From contig NZ_JAUETR010000002.1 of NCBI RefSeq assembly GCF_032484785.1, positions 124,001 through 188,000 of the forward strand: a stretch of DNA of 64,000 nt, in the 5' to 3' direction. The notes under the pieces are model-generated. The model saw only the letters and a program-made list of their open reading frames with translations. It was not told the origin of the DNA and did not search any database. Source of the stretch: Bradyrhizobium sp. SZCCHNS1050. Its GTDB lineage: Bacteria > Pseudomonadota > Alphaproteobacteria > Rhizobiales > Xanthobacteraceae. The position numbers and the translations under genes are program-made. Below, in pieces: positions 1 through 10,759 of the stretch (within the stretch, counting starts at the first letter, position 1; every line of letters starts with the position of its first letter).

Positions 1-273
1 GCGTTCATTCTCCGGCGAGTCGTCAACGTGCAATCGGTCATTCTCGCCAATCTCGTGATCGGCGAGAACGTCATTCCGGAATTCCTTCAGGAAGCCTGCA
101 CCGCCGACAATCTCGCGCCCGTTCTCGCCGATCTCCTGGGCGACGGTCCGATCCGTTCGCGCCAGGTCGAGGCATTCCATCGCCTCGACGCGATCATGTC
201 CACGGGCGCGGCCTCGCCGAGCGTGCGCGCGGCCGACATCGTGCTGGCGACGATGCGCAGCGGGCGGCGCTGA
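1..273 (+). CDS. lpxB: Lipid-A-disaccharide synthase, C-terminal fragment (cut by window edge)
   Basis: The first 90 codons read in frame from base 1 and end at TGA. The text VILANLVIGENVIPEFLQE is the C-terminal LpxB signature, which helps bind UDP-diacylglucosamine; LpxB condenses it with lipid X on the inner membrane face in lipid A synthesis. The start and catalytic N-terminal domain lie outside the window. lpxB is the usual neighbour of gltA in Rhizobiales, which supports the call. Its TGA abuts the reverse-strand stop of the next gene with no bases between (TGATCA). Confidence 0.88.
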   Translation, partial: AFILRRVVNVQSVILANLVIGENVIPEFLQEACTADNLAPVLADLLGDGPIRSRQVEAFHRLDAIMSTGAASPSVRAADIVLATMRSGRR

Positions 274-1557
274 TCAGGCCTGAAGCGGCATCTTGAATTC
301 GAAGGTCGCTCTGTCGCCGGTCGACGTGGCCTGGAGCGTGCCGCCATCCGCTCGCGCAATCTCGGAGGCGATGTAGAGTCCGAGCCCGAGACCATGCTGG
401 CTCGGACGCTCGCCACGCATGTAGGGCTTGAACAGATTCTGCATCGCCTTGTCCGAGATCGGCGGTCCGTGATTGGTGACGGCGAGCACGAAACAGCCTT
501 CGCTCGTTGTTGCGGAGACCTGGATCGGCTTGTCCTTGTCGCCGTAGGAGATGGCGTTGCCGAGCAGGTTCGAGAACAATTGTCCGATCTTGCTGCGGTC
601 GCATTTGACCGGCTCCGCGATGTTGATCCGGGACTCGATCTCGTGATCGGGCCAGGCCAGACGGATCTCGGAGATGACCTGCTCGATCACCGGCGCCAGC
701 GGTTGCCGCGCGTCGGGCTTGATCGTCAGGCCGCCGCCGAGGCGCCCCCGGGCGAAATCCATGATGTTGTCGACCAGTCCGGCCATGCGCATGACTGATT
801 TCTGAATCATGGAAATGATCTCAGGCGCTCTGGCGCTGTCCTGACTGCGGAGCAGCACGCGCATTCCGGCGTCGATCGAGGCCAGCGGATTGCGGAGGTC
901 ATGGCCGAGAACGCCGATGAATTGCTCTCTCAGCTCGGCGGTCCGGCGCTCGTCGAGCAGGTCAGCCTGGGTGATCTTCAGCCGTTCCTCGGTCGAAAAC
1001 CTGCGCTTCTCGCTGAGGCCGAGGCTGGCCTGGCTGCGCGCGAAGCGCTGATGAAGCTCCAGCTGGGCGGCGATCAGCTCCCCGAACAGCTGAAACGTGC
1101 TGACGATTTCGGGCCGGTCGAGCTCGCGCGGCGCTGGATCGATCGCGCACAGGGTGCCCCAGACGGTCCCGTCGGACAGGGTGATCGGAGCTGAGATGTA
1201 GCTGCGAAAGCCGTAGAGCTTTGGCGTCGGGTGATCGCGAAACAGGCGATCCGTCTCGACGTCCCCGATGACGACGGCTTCGCCTCGCTCCCGGACCTCG
1301 CTGCAGATCGTCGTCTTGACGCGCAGCTCGCCGCCCTTCTTCAGGCCGAAATTGATGTCGTCGCGAACCGCACAACAGACCCATCGATCCGAGGTCACGC
1401 GCGCGACCGCAACGAATCCCATCCCGGTGATCCTGCTCACCGAGTCCAGAATTTTGGGAACGGCGCCGAGCTGCTGGACAGCGTCGACGTCCGGGTTGGA
1501 ATTGGGCGTCATCGTATGCTCGAGCTGGTCCCCGATCCAGGATGCAAGCCGGATCAT
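274..1557 (-). CDS. GAF-domain sensor histidine kinase
   Basis: 427 aa, cytosolic (no membrane segment or signal). A GAF domain covers about residues 30-165. It is followed by a short coiled linker, a HisKA domain with phospho-acceptor H219 in VLGHDLRNPL, and a HATPase domain with N-box QLFSNLLGNAISYG and G-box GLGLGLYIASEIARADGG. All kinase boxes are intact, so it should autophosphorylate; the GAF ligand cannot be told. The start at 1557 (MIRLASW) is uncertain: 1512 (MTPNSN) is an alternative, and neither has a strong Shine-Dalgarno. It diverges from a single-domain response regulator 91 bp away, its likely partner. The pair sits between lpxB and gltA, which are usually adjacent in the order, so it looks like an accessory insertion. 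Confidence 0.85.
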   Translation of the reverse strand: MIRLASWIGDQLEHTMTPNSNPDVDAVQQLGAVPKILDSVSRITGMGFVAVARVTSDRWVCCAVRDDINFGLKKGGELRVKTTICSEVRERGEAVVIGDVETDRLFRDHPTPKLYGFRSYISAPITLSDGTVWGTLCAIDPAPRELDRPEIVSTFQLFGELIAAQLELHQRFARSQASLGLSEKRRFSTEERLKITQADLLDERRTAELREQFIGVLGHDLRNPLASIDAGMRVLLRSQDSARAPEIISMIQKSVMRMAGLVDNIMDFARGRLGGGLTIKPDARQPLAPVIEQVISEIRLAWPDHEIESRINIAEPVKCDRSKIGQLFSNLLGNAISYGDKDKPIQVSATTSEGCFVLAVTNHGPPISDKAMQNLFKPYMRGERPSQHGLGLGLYIASEIARADGGTLQATSTGDRATFEFKMPLQA

Positions 1558-1648
1558 CAACTTGCACCGTTCAACGCACGGAGCGTCGGAACGTTCGCCG
1601 GAACCAAATGATCGTGGTGCGATTGAATCGGATTGGACAGGAGACGCC

Positions 1649-2014
1649 GTGTCCCGCGTTCTGCGCACAAGAAAAACAGTTCTGGTCGTTGAGGACGAGG
1701 GTCTCATCCGTGCCAATGCCGTCGATATGATCAGAGACCTCGGTTTCGAGGTCATCGAGGCCGTTGACGCCGATCAGGCCATTTCCCTTCTCGAACGCTG
1801 TGAACGCATATCGGTCGTTTTCACGGATATCCAAATGCCCGGTTCGATGGACGGCCTGCGGCTGGTCGCCGTCATCCGGGACCGCTGGCCCCCGGTCGCG
1901 CTCCTGGTGACGTCAGGTCAGGTGACCCCTTCGGAATTGCCGTCCGGCGCGCGCTTCCTTGCCAAGCCATACGGGGCCGAGCAGCTCAGGTCTCATCTCG
2001 AGGCGCTGGCCTGA
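1649..2014 (+). CDS. Single-domain response regulator (REC only)
   Basis: 121 aa, one receiver domain and no output domain. The acidic pocket is at E15/D16, the phospho-acceptor is D60 in VVFTDIQMPG, the conserved Thr/Ser is in LLVTSGQ, and the conserved Lys is K106 in FLAKPYG. The GTG start is chosen because an AGGAG ribosome binding site lies about 7 bases upstream and the REC fold starts directly after it; the frame is open further upstream but that part is antisense to the kinase. It probably receives phosphate from the divergent kinase and acts by protein contact or as a phosphate sink. Related REC-only proteins are common in Bradyrhizobium. Confidence 0.85.
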   Translation: MSRVLRTRKTVLVVEDEGLIRANAVDMIRDLGFEVIEAVDADQAISLLERCERISVVFTDIQMPGSMDGLRLVAVIRDRWPPVALLVTSGQVTPSELPSGARFLAKPYGAEQLRSHLEALA

Positions 2015-2064
2015 TGCACTCCCGGCCGATGCCGCGAGTCAGAAAGGTGCGACCTCACAAACGA

Positions 2065-2094
2065 AACGGCGCCGTCGGGATCGACGGCGCCGTT
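2065..2094. terminator. Bidirectional hairpin between response regulator and gltA
   Basis: Thirteen-base arms AACGGCGCCGTCG and CGACGGCGCCGTT pair perfectly around the loop GGAT. It lies between the convergent ends of the response regulator (2014) and gltA (2117). There is no long T-run on either side, so factor-independent termination is likely but not certain. Confidence 0.65.
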
Positions 2095-2116
2095 CGAAAG
2101 CGGAATTGCGCTGCGC

Positions 2117-3421
<1,305 letters not shown>

Positions 3422-3724
3422 CGTTTGTCCCCGATGAGATCGTTAGGCTTGGCCCTTGTTCTTTTTGAGAGATGGCAGGGCGGGTGGACTTTATCCAGTG
3501 CGGTGGCTTTGACATTCGCGTCACTGTCGCTGCCAACAGCTTAAGCGAAGGTCAAATCCGAAACCGTACTGGAATCTTATACTTACTAGTGTCCTTCGGC
3601 CCTAACATCCGTCAACGAGCCCGCCGCAACGTGTGAAGGATGTTCGAGCCGGGAAAACCAGTGGGTGCCGCGCAAATGCGTATCGTATTGCCCTGTGCGC
3701 TGCAAGATGGGGGGCCATGAGACC
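3422..3724. other. Intergenic gap upstream of gltA
   Basis: 303 bp between the gltX stop and the gltA start. No open frame here has convincing coding character. It must contain the gltA promoter and leader. Nothing here could be matched confidently to a -35/-10 pair, an operator or a hairpin. Confidence 0.5.
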
Positions 3725-5149
3725 TTATGAGGCGGTCTGGTCCTCCAGACGGCCCAAGGATTCATCACGCCCCAGGATCGCCAGAACGTCGAAAATACCG
3801 GGTGAGGTGGTTCGGCCGGTGAGCGCCGCGCGCAGCGGCTGCGCCACCGCGCCCAGCTTGAGATTGTTGGCTTCAGCAAACGCACGCAGCGCGGCTTCTG
3901 TGGCCGGTCCGCTCCAGGACGCGACAGCGGCCAGCGCGTCACGCAGCCGGCCGATCAGGGCGCGGCTGTCCGGCGTCAGCAGGGCCGCGGCCTTGGCGTC
4001 GATCGGAAGCGGCCGGTCGGCAAAGATGAAGGCGGCGCCGTCGATCAGCTCCAAAAGCGTCTTGGCGCGCTCCTTCAGGCTCGGCATCGCCAGAGTGAGC
4101 TGCGCGCGCGTGGCGTCGTTGAGCTTGGCCTTGAGAGCCGCGCCGTTCGGCACGTAATTCAGCACGTCCTCGAACTGGCGCACCAGCGCCGCATCGTCGC
4201 TGTGGCGGATGTAGTGGCCGTTGAGATTTTCCAGCTTGGCAAAGTCGAACCGCGCCGCCGAGCGGCCGATCGCCGGCAGGTCGAACGCCTTGATCATCTC
4301 CTCGGTCGAGAAGATCTCCTGGTCGCCATGGCTCCAGCCGAGCCGCACCAGATAATTGCGCAGTGCCGACGGCAGATATCCCATCGCACGGTAGGCGTCG
4401 ACGCCGAGCGCGCCGTGGCGCTTCGACAGCTTCGAGCCGTCGGGCCCGTGAATCAGCGGGATGTGCGACATCGACGGCACCGTCCAGCCGAGCGCATCGT
4501 AGATCTGCTTCTGGCGCGCGGCGTTGATCAGATGGTCGTCGCCGCGGATGACGTGGGTGACGCCCATGTCGTGGTCGTCGACGACGACCGCCAGCATGTA
4601 GGTCGGATTGCCATCGCCTCGCAGCAGCACGAGGTCGTCGAGGTTCTCGTTCTGCCAGACCACGCGGCCCTGGACCTGATCCTCGATCACGGTCTCGCCG
4701 GTCAGCGGCGCGCGCAGCCGGATCGTCGGCTTGACGCCTTCGGGCGCCTCCTTGGGATCGCGGTCGCGCCACATGCCGTCGTAGAGCCGGGTGCGGCCTT
4801 CCGCGCGCGCCTTCTCGCGCATCGCGGCCAGCTCCTCGGCGGTGGCATAGCAGCGATACGCCATGCCGCTGGCGAGCATTTGCTCGGCGACCTCGCGATG
4901 GCGCGCGGCGCGGCTATATTGGTAGATGACCTCGCCGTCCCAATCGAGCTCGAGCCATTTCAGGCCGTCGAGGATGGCATCGATCGCCGCACTGGTCGAG
5001 CGCTCGCGGTCGGTGTCCTCGATCCTGAGCAGCATCTTGCCGCCGCGGCCGCGCGCATACAGCCAGTTGAACAGGGCCGTCCGGGCGCCTCCGATGTGGA
5101 GAAAGCCGGTCGGGGAGGGGGCAAAGCGCGTGACGATCGGGGTGGTCAT
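3725..5149 (-). CDS. gltX: Glutamyl-tRNA synthetase
   Basis: 474 aa class I aminoacyl-tRNA synthetase. The N-terminal [20 protein letters not shown] carries the HIGH-type motif, and SKLSKRHG is the KMSKS-type loop. It charges tRNA-Glu. The ATG at 5149 is preferred because homologues start two to six residues before TRFAPSPTG; a TTG at 5182 would add 11 unlikely residues. It is head to head with glnS, with 136 bp between them. A separate glnS in this window suggests this enzyme need not supply Glu-tRNA-Gln, although relatives usually also keep gatCAB. Position between gltA and comEC is the expected one for the order. Confidence 0.96.
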   Translation of the reverse strand: MTTPIVTRFAPSPTGFLHIGGARTALFNWLYARGRGGKMLLRIEDTDRERSTSAAIDAILDGLKWLELDWDGEVIYQYSRAARHREVAEQMLASGMAYRCYATAEELAAMREKARAEGRTRLYDGMWRDRDPKEAPEGVKPTIRLRAPLTGETVIEDQVQGRVVWQNENLDDLVLLRGDGNPTYMLAVVVDDHDMGVTHVIRGDDHLINAARQKQIYDALGWTVPSMSHIPLIHGPDGSKLSKRHGALGVDAYRAMGYLPSALRNYLVRLGWSHGDQEIFSTEEMIKAFDLPAIGRSAARFDFAKLENLNGHYIRHSDDAALVRQFEDVLNYVPNGAALKAKLNDATRAQLTLAMPSLKERAKTLLELIDGAAFIFADRPLPIDAKAAALLTPDSRALIGRLRDALAAVASWSGPATEAALRAFAEANNLKLGAVAQPLRAALTGRTTSPGIFDVLAILGRDESLGRLEDQTAS

Positions 5150-5240
5150 GGGCGGCAGCACGAAATCCAGGCAGGGGCTCAAGAGGGCGGGGGGTGTATA
5201 GCAGGCCTATCGCATAACTAAAGCCTTCCTTGGGGGAAGC

Positions 5241-5268
5241 GGATTTGGCAGATAGGCTGCCAAATTCC
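5241..5268 (+). promoter_or_regulatory. Inverted repeat in front of glnS, sigma-54-like
   Basis: ATTTGGCA (5243-5250) and TGCCAAAT (5258-5265) form a perfect 8-bp inverted repeat around 7 bases, about 20 bases before the glnS ATG. The same bases read TTGGCA-N6-TGC with GG and GC exactly ten bases apart, the invariant pair of a sigma-54 -24/-12 promoter. A transcript starting about 12 bases later would leave a very short leader, so an operator or leader hairpin is an equal possibility. Confidence 0.4.
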
Positions 5269-5285
5269 GGAGCAGGATATTCTTG

Positions 5286-6974
5286 ATGACCACGACGACA
5301 GACACGGCGGCGACGGCAGAGGCAGGGCGCGACTTCATCCGCGACATCGTCCAGGCCGATCTCGACAGCGGCAGGCACAAGACGGTCGTCACCCGGTTCC
5401 CGCCGGAGCCGAACGGCTACCTGCATATCGGCCATGCCAAGTCGATCGGCCTCAACTTCGGCATTGCCCAGGAATTCGGCGGTCGCTGCAATCTGCGCTT
5501 CGACGACACCAATCCGACCAAGGAAGAGCAGGAATATATCGATTCCATCCAGGCCGACGTGCGCTGGCTCGGCTATGACTGGGGCGACAACCTGTTCTTC
5601 GCCTCGGATTACTTCGAACGCCTCTACGACTGGGCCGAGGGCCTGATCAAGGCCGGCTTGGCCTATGTCGACGACCAGTCTCAGGAAGACATTCGGCTGT
5701 CGCGCGGCACGCTCACCGAGCCCGGCAGGAACAGCCCGTTCCGCGACCGTTCGGTCGAGGAGAATCTCGACCTGTTCCGGCGCATGAAGGCCGGCGAATT
5801 CCCGAACGGCGCGCGCGTGCTGCGCGCCAAGATCGACATGGCCGCCGGCAACATCAACCTGCGCGACCCCGTGCTGTACCGGATCCTGCACGCCCACCAC
5901 CCGCGCACCGGCGACGCCTGGAAGATCTATCCGAGCTATGACTACGCGCACGGGCAGTCCGACGCGATCGAGGGCGTGACGCACTCGATCTGCACGCTCG
6001 AGTTCGAGGATCACCGTCCCCTCTACGACTGGTTCCTGGACAAGCTGCCGGTGCCGTCGCATCCGCACCAGTACGAGTTCGCGCGCCTCAATCTCACCTA
6101 TACTCTGCTATCCAAGCGCGTGCTGACGCGGCTGGTGCAGGACGGCCATGTCGCCGGCTGGAACGATCCACGCATGCCGACCATCGCCGGCCTGAAGCGG
6201 CGCGGCGTGCCGCCGGCGGCGGTGCGCCAGTTCATCAAGCGCATCGGCATCGCCAAGGCGAACAGCATCGTCGACGTCGGCATGCTCGAATTCTGCATCC
6301 GCGAGGAGCTGAATCGCACGGCGCTGCGCCGGATGGCGGTGCTGCGGCCGCTGAAGGTGGTGATCGAGAACTATCCGGAAGGCCAGGTCGAGGAGCTCGA
6401 GGCGATCAACCATCCCGACGATCCCGCAGCCGGCACGCGCAGGATCGCGTTCGGCCGCGAGCTGTATATCGAGCAGGACGACTTCATGGAGAACCCGCCG
6501 AAGAAGTTCTTCCGGCTGTCGCCGGGCAACGAGGTGCGGCTGCGCTACGCCTATTTCATCAAGTGCCGCGACGTCATCAAGAACGACGCCGGCGAGATCG
6601 TCGAGCTGCGCTGTACCTATGATCCGGCGACCAAGGGCGGCAACGCGCCGGATGGACGCAAGGTCAAGGCGACGATGCACTGGCTGCCCGCTGCACAGTC
6701 GCTGACAGCCGAGATCCGCCTCTACAACCAGCTGTTCGCCAATCCGAGCCCCAATGCGGCCGACTTCACTGCCGATCTCAATCCCAGCTCGCTCGAGGTC
6801 CTGACCGACGCGCGCATCGAGCCGGCGATCGCCGCGAGCAATTCCGACGCGCCGATGCAGTTCGAGCGCCAGGGCTACTTCGTGCGCGATCCGGATTCGA
6901 CGCCCGACAAGCTCGTGTTCAACCGCACCATCGGCCTGCGCGACACCTTCGCCAAGGAAGTCGCGAAGGGGTGA
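5286..6974 (+). CDS. glnS: Glutaminyl-tRNA synthetase
   Basis: 562 aa, class I synthetase that charges tRNA-Gln directly. It shows [18 protein letters not shown] (HIGH motif), the GlnRS acceptor-binding region, [11 protein letters not shown] (KMSKS-type loop) and a C-terminal anticodon-binding beta-barrel region ending near [11 protein letters not shown]. The ATG at 5286 follows an AGCAGGA ribosome binding site by 8-10 bases; a TTG one codon earlier is less likely. Many alphaproteobacteria lack GlnRS and use GatCAB transamidation, so a glnS is a lineage marker, known in Bradyrhizobiaceae. It is inserted divergently between gltX and comEC. Confidence 0.95.
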   Translation: MTTTTDTAATAEAGRDFIRDIVQADLDSGRHKTVVTRFPPEPNGYLHIGHAKSIGLNFGIAQEFGGRCNLRFDDTNPTKEEQEYIDSIQADVRWLGYDWGDNLFFASDYFERLYDWAEGLIKAGLAYVDDQSQEDIRLSRGTLTEPGRNSPFRDRSVEENLDLFRRMKAGEFPNGARVLRAKIDMAAGNINLRDPVLYRILHAHHPRTGDAWKIYPSYDYAHGQSDAIEGVTHSICTLEFEDHRPLYDWFLDKLPVPSHPHQYEFARLNLTYTLLSKRVLTRLVQDGHVAGWNDPRMPTIAGLKRRGVPPAAVRQFIKRIGIAKANSIVDVGMLEFCIREELNRTALRRMAVLRPLKVVIENYPEGQVEELEAINHPDDPAAGTRRIAFGRELYIEQDDFMENPPKKFFRLSPGNEVRLRYAYFIKCRDVIKNDAGEIVELRCTYDPATKGGNAPDGRKVKATMHWLPAAQSLTAEIRLYNQLFANPSPNAADFTADLNPSSLEVLTDARIEPAIAASNSDAPMQFERQGYFVRDPDSTPDKLVFNRTIGLRDTFAKEVAKG

Positions 6975-7004
6975 GGCAAGCGGGGACCGCGGGACGCGTG
7001 TGGC

Positions 7005-7217
7005 TCAGCTGATCGCGTCCTGCCCGGCCTCGGTCAGCGTCGGCACGCCATCGGTGAGTTCGACGAGGCCGCGCTCGGTGAGCAGCGAAAGATCTTCGTC
7101 GGCGACAGGGGACAGCGTCAGCCGGTGGGCCTTGATGTCCCGGAGAGTCCAGCGCAGGTGGATCGCCTTCTCGAGCGCGAGGTCGGCGAAGGGGTCTTCA
7201 GGGTCGTGGGCGTCCAT
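7005..7217 (-). CDS. Small conserved hypothetical protein (70 aa)
   Basis: 70 aa: MDAHDPEDPFADLALEKAIH at the N-terminus and LTERGLVELTDGVPTLTEAG at the C-terminus. The ATG at 7217 follows an AGGGG ribosome binding site; codons upstream of it in the same frame are low-complexity antisense to comEC. The C-terminal half resembles the end of a small winged-helix fold (EDLSLLTERGLVE, PTLTEAGQDAI), so a DNA-binding or adaptor role is possible, but this is inference. It is convergent with glnS (30 bp) and divergent from comEC. Confidence 0.65.
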   Translation of the reverse strand: MDAHDPEDPFADLALEKAIHLRWTLRDIKAHRLTLSPVADEDLSLLTERGLVELTDGVPTLTEAGQDAIS

Positions 7218-7359
7218 CCCCTGAAAAGCACGTGCGGCGCAAAAAGTTCCCCCGCAGCGGCCGTGCAGATTTCCAGGATTCCCGTTCCGTTCTGCTAGGC
7301 GCGCTCGCGCAGCTTCCGGTAGCCTTTCCGCCCGTCGGGTAACGGGTGGTGTGGGGGCA

Positions 7360-9651
7360 ATGGCGGAGCCGGTCAGGCCGCCGGGAGGGCGTCGCGGGAT
7401 CGCGGGCGTGATGGCCGATGTCTGGCCGCCGCGCGGCGCGCTGGCCGGCGGCTGGCCCGCGATCGGGGCCGGTGCGTCGTCGGTGTTCGCCGCCCGCCTG
7501 AAGAGCTGGGCGGCCGAGGAGGCCGGGGCGGGCCGGCTGCTACCCTGGGTGCCGGTGGCGTTCGGGGCCGGCATCGCGCTGTACTTCGCCGCCGATCACG
7601 AGCCCGTGCTCTGGATTGCCGCCACCACCGCGGCGCTGCTCGGCATCGTCGCCATCATGATGCGGCGGCATCGGCTGTTTCCGGTTGCCGTGATGATCGC
7701 GGCGGCGGCGTGCGGCTTCGCCGCGGCGACCGTCAAGACCGCGCGCGTCGCGCATCCGGTGCTGGCGCGGCCGTTGTATTCGGTGGCGCTGTCCGGCTTC
7801 GTCGAGGCGCGCGACATCCGCGAGCGCAGCGACCGCATCGTGCTGCGGGTGACGTCGATGGAGAGCCCGCGCAACGCCGTCACCATCGCGCGTGTCAGGC
7901 TCGCGGTGCGCAAGGGCGCGGCGCCCGAGGTCGGCAGCTTCGTGCAGCTCAAGGCGCGGCTGCTGCCGCCGATGGCCCCGGTGCGGCCGGGATCCTACGA
8001 CTTCGCGCGCGACATGTTCTTCCAGGGCATCGGCGCCTCCGGCTTCGTGATGGGCGCGATCACGACGGCGACGCCGCCGCAGGCCGCCGGCTTCGGCCTG
8101 GGCTATGCGGCGGCCATGCAGGGTCTGCGCGATGCGATCGACGCACGCATCCGCGGCCGCCTGTCGGGCGACGAGCGCGCCATCGCCACCGCGCTGCTGA
8201 CCGGCCGGCGCGACGCCATCACGCCCGATGTCAACGACGCGATGTTCGTCTCCGGTCTCGGCCATGTGCTGTCGATCTCCGGCTATCACATGGCGGTCGT
8301 CGCCGGCGTCGTATTCTTCGCCGTGCGCGCGCTGCTGGCGCTGATCCCCGGCCTCACCATCAGCCATCCGATCAAGAAATGGGCGGCGGCCGCGGCGCTG
8401 GTCGCGGCGGCGTTCTATCTGTTGCTCTCAGGCGCGGAGGTCGCGACCCAAAGGTCGTTCTTCATGACGGCGGTCGTGCTGATCGCGGTCATGGTCGACC
8501 GCCGCGCCGTCACCTTCCGCACGCTCGCGGTCGCAGCGATGATCGTACTGGTGGCGGCCCCGGAAGCGCTCGTGCATCCGAGCTTCCAGATGTCGTTCGC
8601 GGCAACGCTCGGCCTGGTCGCGCTGGTGCAGTTCGGCCTGCCCAGACTGTTCGCGACGCCGGACAGCTCGACCACCCAGCGCATTGCGCTGTGGGGCGGC
8701 CGCGAGCTTGCGATGCTGTTGCTGGCCTCGCTGATCGCGGGGCTCGCGACCACGCCCTATGCCGCCTTCCATTTCCATCGCGTCACGCCGTATGGCGTGC
8801 TCGCCAATCTCGCAGCGATGCCGGTCGTCTCGGCGCTGGTGATGCCGGCCGGCCTGATGGGCCTCGTGGCGGCGCCGTTCGGGCTCGACGGTCCCTGGTG
8901 GACGCTGATGGGCCTCGGCATCGACTGGATGATCGCGGTGACGCGCTGGGTGGCGGCGCTGCCCGGCGCGGTCGGGCGCATCCCGGCCTTCGGCATCGGT
9001 CCACTGATCCTGGCCAGCCTCGGTGTCATCCTGATCGGCCTGCTGCGCACACCGCTGCGCTGGTCGGGCGCCGTGGGGCTCGTGGTGGCCACCGCGTGGG
9101 CCGCCGCGACGCCGCTGCCCGACGCGCTGATCGCCGGCGATGGGCGCGCGGTGGCGGTGCGCGGCCGTGACGGGCGTCTGCATGCGATGCGCATCGGCAA
9201 GGACGTGTTCGCCACCAAGGAGTGGCTCGCGGCCGACGCCGATGCCCGGCTGCCGGCGGATTCATCGCTCACCGATGGCGTCTCCTGCGACGAGGCGGGC
9301 TGCGTGGTCGCAATGGCCGACGGCCGATTCGCCGCCCTGACCCTGCGCGCCGAGGCGCTCGCCGATGATTGCGCCCGTGCCGCGCTCATCGTCACCGCGC
9401 GCGCCGCGCCGTCATCCTGCGCGGCGGCCGTCATCGATCGCGAGCGGTTGCGGCAGCAGGGCGCCTTGATGCTGGTGCGGCAGGGCAGGAGCTTCGCCGT
9501 CACGCCGGCGCGCGCCGGCGGCACTGACCGCCCATGGTGGCCGGCGCCCGCCGAGGCCGGCGAGTTCGACACGACGCTGACGCCGCGCGCGCCGGCCGTG
9601 CGGCCTCAGGACGCGACGCCGCCGGAGACGGAGCAGGGCGAAGAAGACTGA
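7360..9651 (+). CDS. comEC: ComEC/Rec2-family DNA-uptake membrane protein
   Basis: 763 aa. Two N-terminal membrane segments (about residues 65-110) are followed by the OB-fold DUF4131 region (RVRLAVRKGAAPEVGSFVQL). Then comes a competence-domain polytopic core with GLGHVLSISGYHMAVVAG and about eight hydrophobic helices. The C-terminal region is a shortened, degenerate metallo-beta-lactamase-like part: GDGRAVAVRGRDGRLH is visible but no HxHxDH motif, as in many rhizobial ComECs. The likely role is a single-strand DNA translocation channel. The start is uncertain (ATG 7360, or GTG 7351). The gene lies between gltX/glnS and lexA as expected for Rhizobiales. Confidence 0.9.
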   Translation: MAEPVRPPGGRRGIAGVMADVWPPRGALAGGWPAIGAGASSVFAARLKSWAAEEAGAGRLLPWVPVAFGAGIALYFAADHEPVLWIAATTAALLGIVAIMMRRHRLFPVAVMIAAAACGFAAATVKTARVAHPVLARPLYSVALSGFVEARDIRERSDRIVLRVTSMESPRNAVTIARVRLAVRKGAAPEVGSFVQLKARLLPPMAPVRPGSYDFARDMFFQGIGASGFVMGAITTATPPQAAGFGLGYAAAMQGLRDAIDARIRGRLSGDERAIATALLTGRRDAITPDVNDAMFVSGLGHVLSISGYHMAVVAGVVFFAVRALLALIPGLTISHPIKKWAAAAALVAAAFYLLLSGAEVATQRSFFMTAVVLIAVMVDRRAVTFRTLAVAAMIVLVAAPEALVHPSFQMSFAATLGLVALVQFGLPRLFATPDSSTTQRIALWGGRELAMLLLASLIAGLATTPYAAFHFHRVTPYGVLANLAAMPVVSALVMPAGLMGLVAAPFGLDGPWWTLMGLGIDWMIAVTRWVAALPGAVGRIPAFGIGPLILASLGVILIGLLRTPLRWSGAVGLVVATAWAAATPLPDALIAGDGRAVAVRGRDGRLHAMRIGKDVFATKEWLAADADARLPADSSLTDGVSCDEAGCVVAMADGRFAALTLRAEALADDCARAALIVTARAAPSSCAAAVIDRERLRQQGALMLVRQGRSFAVTPARAGGTDRPWWPAPAEAGEFDTTLTPRAPAVRPQDATPPETEQGEED

Positions 9652-9877
9652 GTGCCGGGCAGCTCGAACGTGCCGAGATGATACTCGGTGTCGCCAGGTC
9701 CATGTTGCCAAGTCCATCGAACAGCGAGGGGCTTTCGGCCAGCGTGAACGCAGCGCGCGGATAGCGTTGCCAGATGGCGATGTCGTCAGCCGTGACTGTC
9801 AGCCATCCGAACACAAGCATATTGCAGCCGGGCTCGGTGATCCCGGCGGCCTTGTTCCAATCGATCTTGTTGACCAC
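9606..9877 (-). pseudogene. Small ORF interrupted by a frameshift near 9690-9700
   Basis: From GTG 9877, after a GGGGGAG ribosome binding site, the frame reads VVNKIDWNKAAGITEPGCNM and continues with natural-looking protein and GC-rich third positions up to SLFDGLGNMDL. It then loses character. From the same point another frame reads DTEYHLGTFELPGTQ and stops at 9606. Joining the two frames by a one- or two-base indel gives a coherent ~90-residue protein. The last 46 bases are antisense to the end of comEC. No family was recognised. It may be a true pseudogene, a sequencing error, or two unrelated frames. Confidence 0.42.
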
Positions 9878-10044
9878 GGCGGCAGGCTCCCCCGGCACAT
9901 CATGCCGGCCGAGGGATGTCGTTCCTATCCGATGCGATGCCGGGGCGTGAGGTTCGCCCGAGAGGACTTTGCGCTTGCAGAACCCAAATCTCCCACGGTC
10001 GAAAGCTCGCTCACGACCGAGAGAAATGCCGATGCGGAGACCCC

Positions 10045-10485
10045 TCAGGTGATGCTGATGCGGCGAATCGGTGTGGCCTGCGAAGGCGGCACGTCCTCGG
10101 CGATGTCCGGGCGTCGCTCCGCCGGCTGCTTGCTGACCGGCAATTGCAGCACGGTGACGCGCTGGCCCTCGCAGAGCTGGGTCACCAGCACGTGGCGGCC
10201 ATCGGCGAATTCGATCGCGTCGTGATGGCGATCGGGAATGTGAGTCTCGATGCTGTTGAACTTTGCGACGCGCTCGCGGATCGTCCGGGTCCAGAGCCAG
10301 CGGCTGTCGTAGCGGACGTCCTCGGCGAAGGCCAACTCGGTGCCGGGCAGCATGCAGACTGCGACGGTCGGCTCGCTCTCCAGCGCGAAGCCGCGGGTGG
10401 CGGTGCCACGGAAGGTCATCGAGATCAACGTCTCGCCGACCTTGGCGGGACGGGACGCAACCGCATGGAGGCTGTAGTCACACAT
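10045..10485 (-). CDS. Conserved hypothetical protein, MCDYSLHAVASRPAKVG type
   Basis: 146 aa, soluble, no signal peptide. The ATG at 10485 follows a GAGGAG ribosome binding site at good spacing; the open frame upstream of it adds 25 unlikely residues. The beginning MCDYSLHAVASRPAKVGETL is familiar from a family of uncharacterised Bradyrhizobium proteins. The middle (GFALESEPTVAVCMLPGTELAF) looks like a beta-rich small domain. The C-terminus is proline- and charge-rich. No function can be assigned. The 274-bp stretch between it and lexA holds nothing recognisable. Confidence 0.72.
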   Translation of the reverse strand: MCDYSLHAVASRPAKVGETLISMTFRGTATRGFALESEPTVAVCMLPGTELAFAEDVRYDSRWLWTRTIRERVAKFNSIETHIPDRHHDAIEFADGRHVLVTQLCEGQRVTVLQLPVSKQPAERRPDIAEDVPPSQATPIRRISIT

Positions 10486-10759
10486 CGGATCGCTCCTCGT
10501 TGAGAGATAGCCGACCCACGCTCCCCCCGGACAGGCGCAGGCCTCTATCAGAGTGGACATCGATGGTGATGTTAGCGCGCGCTTCGCGGCAATTCTGCGC
10601 TGATCTGCATCGCGTGTGCCCGCGGCCGATCACAAGCGTTTGAGCATGCCGCGCTGCACATCATGAGGTGCATTCGCGCGTGACGTATTTTGCTGGGCAG
10701 CCTCCGATCGGCGGCGAAAGCGCGTGCGCCCGCCGCCCATCGACCGATCCCATTCGCGA

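Noticed and set aside
1649..2014. Possibility that this response regulator is the missing AmiR of the amide module
   Set aside because: It has only a receiver domain and lacks the RNA-binding ANTAR helices; it is also 53 kb away and paired with a kinase.
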